From positions 1 through 43,120 of the forward strand of contig DAXETY010000100.1 in NCBI GenBank assembly GCA_051155755.1: 43,120 nucleotides of DNA, read 5' to 3'. A program made the translations under genes and the position numbers. The stretch is from DAXETY01 sp051155755 (lineage in GTDB: Bacteria; Desulfobacterota; Desulfobacteria; Desulfobacterales; SG8-13). Below, in pieces: positions 42,412 through 43,120 of the stretch (positions are counted from its first letter, which is position 1; every line of letters begins with the position of its first letter). The notes beneath the pieces were generated by a model that was not told where the DNA came from, made no database searches, and saw only the letters and a list, made by a program, of their open reading frames with translations.

Positions 42412-43120
42412 ATGGATACGATTCGAATTTTGGGTACCGGCTCCTATGTCCCCGCCCGGGTGTTGACCAACGCGGACCTGGTGCAAATGGGTCTCGACAC
42501 CAGCGATGAATGGATCTCGAAACGGACCGGGGTCCGGGAAAGAAGGATGGCCGAAGCCGAAATGGCCACCTCCGATCTCGGGTATGAAGCAGCGGTGCTT
42601 GCTTTGGAGTCCGCCGGTCTGACGTCCAAAGATCTCGACCTGATCCTGGTGGCCACCATCACCCCGGATACCTGCTGCCCATCGGCTGCCAACTGGCTGC
42701 AGGCGCGACTGGACGCACCCCAGGCATTTACCTTCGATGTAACCGCTGCCTGTTCGGGGTTTATTTTCGGATTGAACGTTGCCGAACAATATCTGAAAAA
42801 CCGGACCTGCCGTTATGTCCTGGTGGTGGCTTCCGAAGTGATGACCCGGACGCTGGACTGGCAGGATCGCACCACCTGCATTCTGTGGGGAGATGGCGCT
42901 GGAGCGGCCGTAGTGACCCTCGGCAGCCAGGGACCTGAAATTATGTCCACCCACGTTCACACCGACGGGGCCAACGGCCAGGACCTCCTGCTACCCGGGG
43001 GCGGCTCGAAAACCACCCCGATCAGTCACGAAAGCGTCGACAAGGGACTGCACACCCTGACGATGATCGAAGCCAACATGAGTTTCCGCGTCGCCGTGCG
43101 CTATTTCATGGATTCGATCA
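42412..43120 (+). CDS. fabH: beta-ketoacyl-ACP synthase III-like protein, cut by window end
   Basis: The first 236 residues of a thiolase-fold condensing enzyme are present; the gene runs off the window. The N-terminal pattern ILGTGSYVPARVLTNADL and DEWISKRTGVRERR is typical of KAS III. The catalytic cysteine is Cys114 in VTAACSGFIFG, and WGDGAGAAVV follows. The later His and Asn of the triad lie beyond the end. KAS III condenses acyl-CoA with malonyl-ACP to start fatty acid synthesis; paralogues serve specialised pathways. AAAGGAG lies 14 bases before ATG 42412, a long spacing. Confidence 0.9.
   Translation, partial: MDTIRILGTGSYVPARVLTNADLVQMGLDTSDEWISKRTGVRERRMAEAEMATSDLGYEAAVLALESAGLTSKDLDLILVATITPDTCCPSAANWLQARLDAPQAFTFDVTAACSGFIFGLNVAEQYLKNRTCRYVLVVASEVMTRTLDWQDRTTCILWGDGAGAAVVTLGSQGPEIMSTHVHTDGANGQDLLLPGGGSKTTPISHESVDKGLHTLTMIEANMSFRVAVRYFMDSI

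Noticed and set aside
1..43120. CRISPR arrays, prophage, integrases, restriction-modification or toxin-antitoxin systems.
   Set aside because: No regularly spaced repeats and no genes of these kinds were found; the macrodomain protein at 33896 has no ADP-ribosylating partner nearby.

Overview
The window looks like chromosome from a moderately GC-rich Gram-negative anaerobe, most likely a sulfate-reducing member of the Desulfobacterota (Desulfobacterales-like). This rests on gene content, not on a database match. The signs are many two-component genes with sigma-54-type control, strong AGGAGG ribosome sites, a HesB-like selenoprotein family typical of these bacteria, an OlsF-like ornithine-lipid synthase, and a palindromic MITE-like repeat. 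No phage, plasmid, CRISPR or large insertion sequence is visible.

Layout. 1-800: a histone-H1-like DNA-binding protein. 792-2662 (minus): RNA ligase RtcB with its activator archease; the catalytic cysteine codon of rtcB is UGA, with a selenocysteine-insertion hairpin just downstream. 2950-12041: a signalling and transport locus. It holds a 38-residue membrane protein, a CBS-domain protein, a DASS/SLC13 transporter, a double-Cache histidine kinase and its receiver-only regulator, all on the minus strand. Next to these are a PAS kinase and NtrC-type sigma-54 activator pair, and two paralogous receiver-only proteins on the plus strand that flank the locus, each behind a similar GG-N10-GC promoter. 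12044-14628: a MITE-like repeat, an AI-2E-family permease, tRNA-Phe and rsmE.

15017-21605: a very acidic PopZ-like protein broken by an in-frame TAG, then valS, nadC and a rhomboid protease fused to a DnaJ-C-like domain. 21580-26836: a receiver-GGDEF protein, lepA, and leuC/leuD-type dehydratase subunits. 26995-33192: a DJ-1/PfpI protein, an OlsF-like bifunctional acyltransferase, a lipoprotein coupled to a class II aldolase, and an ndk-trmJ-FAH operon on the minus strand. 33352-36503: an FmdB-type zinc ribbon protein, a macrodomain protein, a HesB-like selenoprotein with UGA and its own hairpin, and an aldehyde dehydrogenase. 36500-43120: a tandem SagB-type oxidoreductase, mutY, a 2-Cys peroxiredoxin, gamma-carbonic anhydrase, an M24 peptidase, a second copy of the MITE and the start of a fabH-like gene.

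Themes. Two genes show an in-frame UGA exactly where the family has a metal-ligand or catalytic cysteine, each with a bSECIS-like hairpin, so this genome should encode selenocysteine machinery elsewhere. The selenocysteine RtcB is the most unusual observation. One further gene has an in-frame amber codon that could be a mutation, readthrough or recoding.
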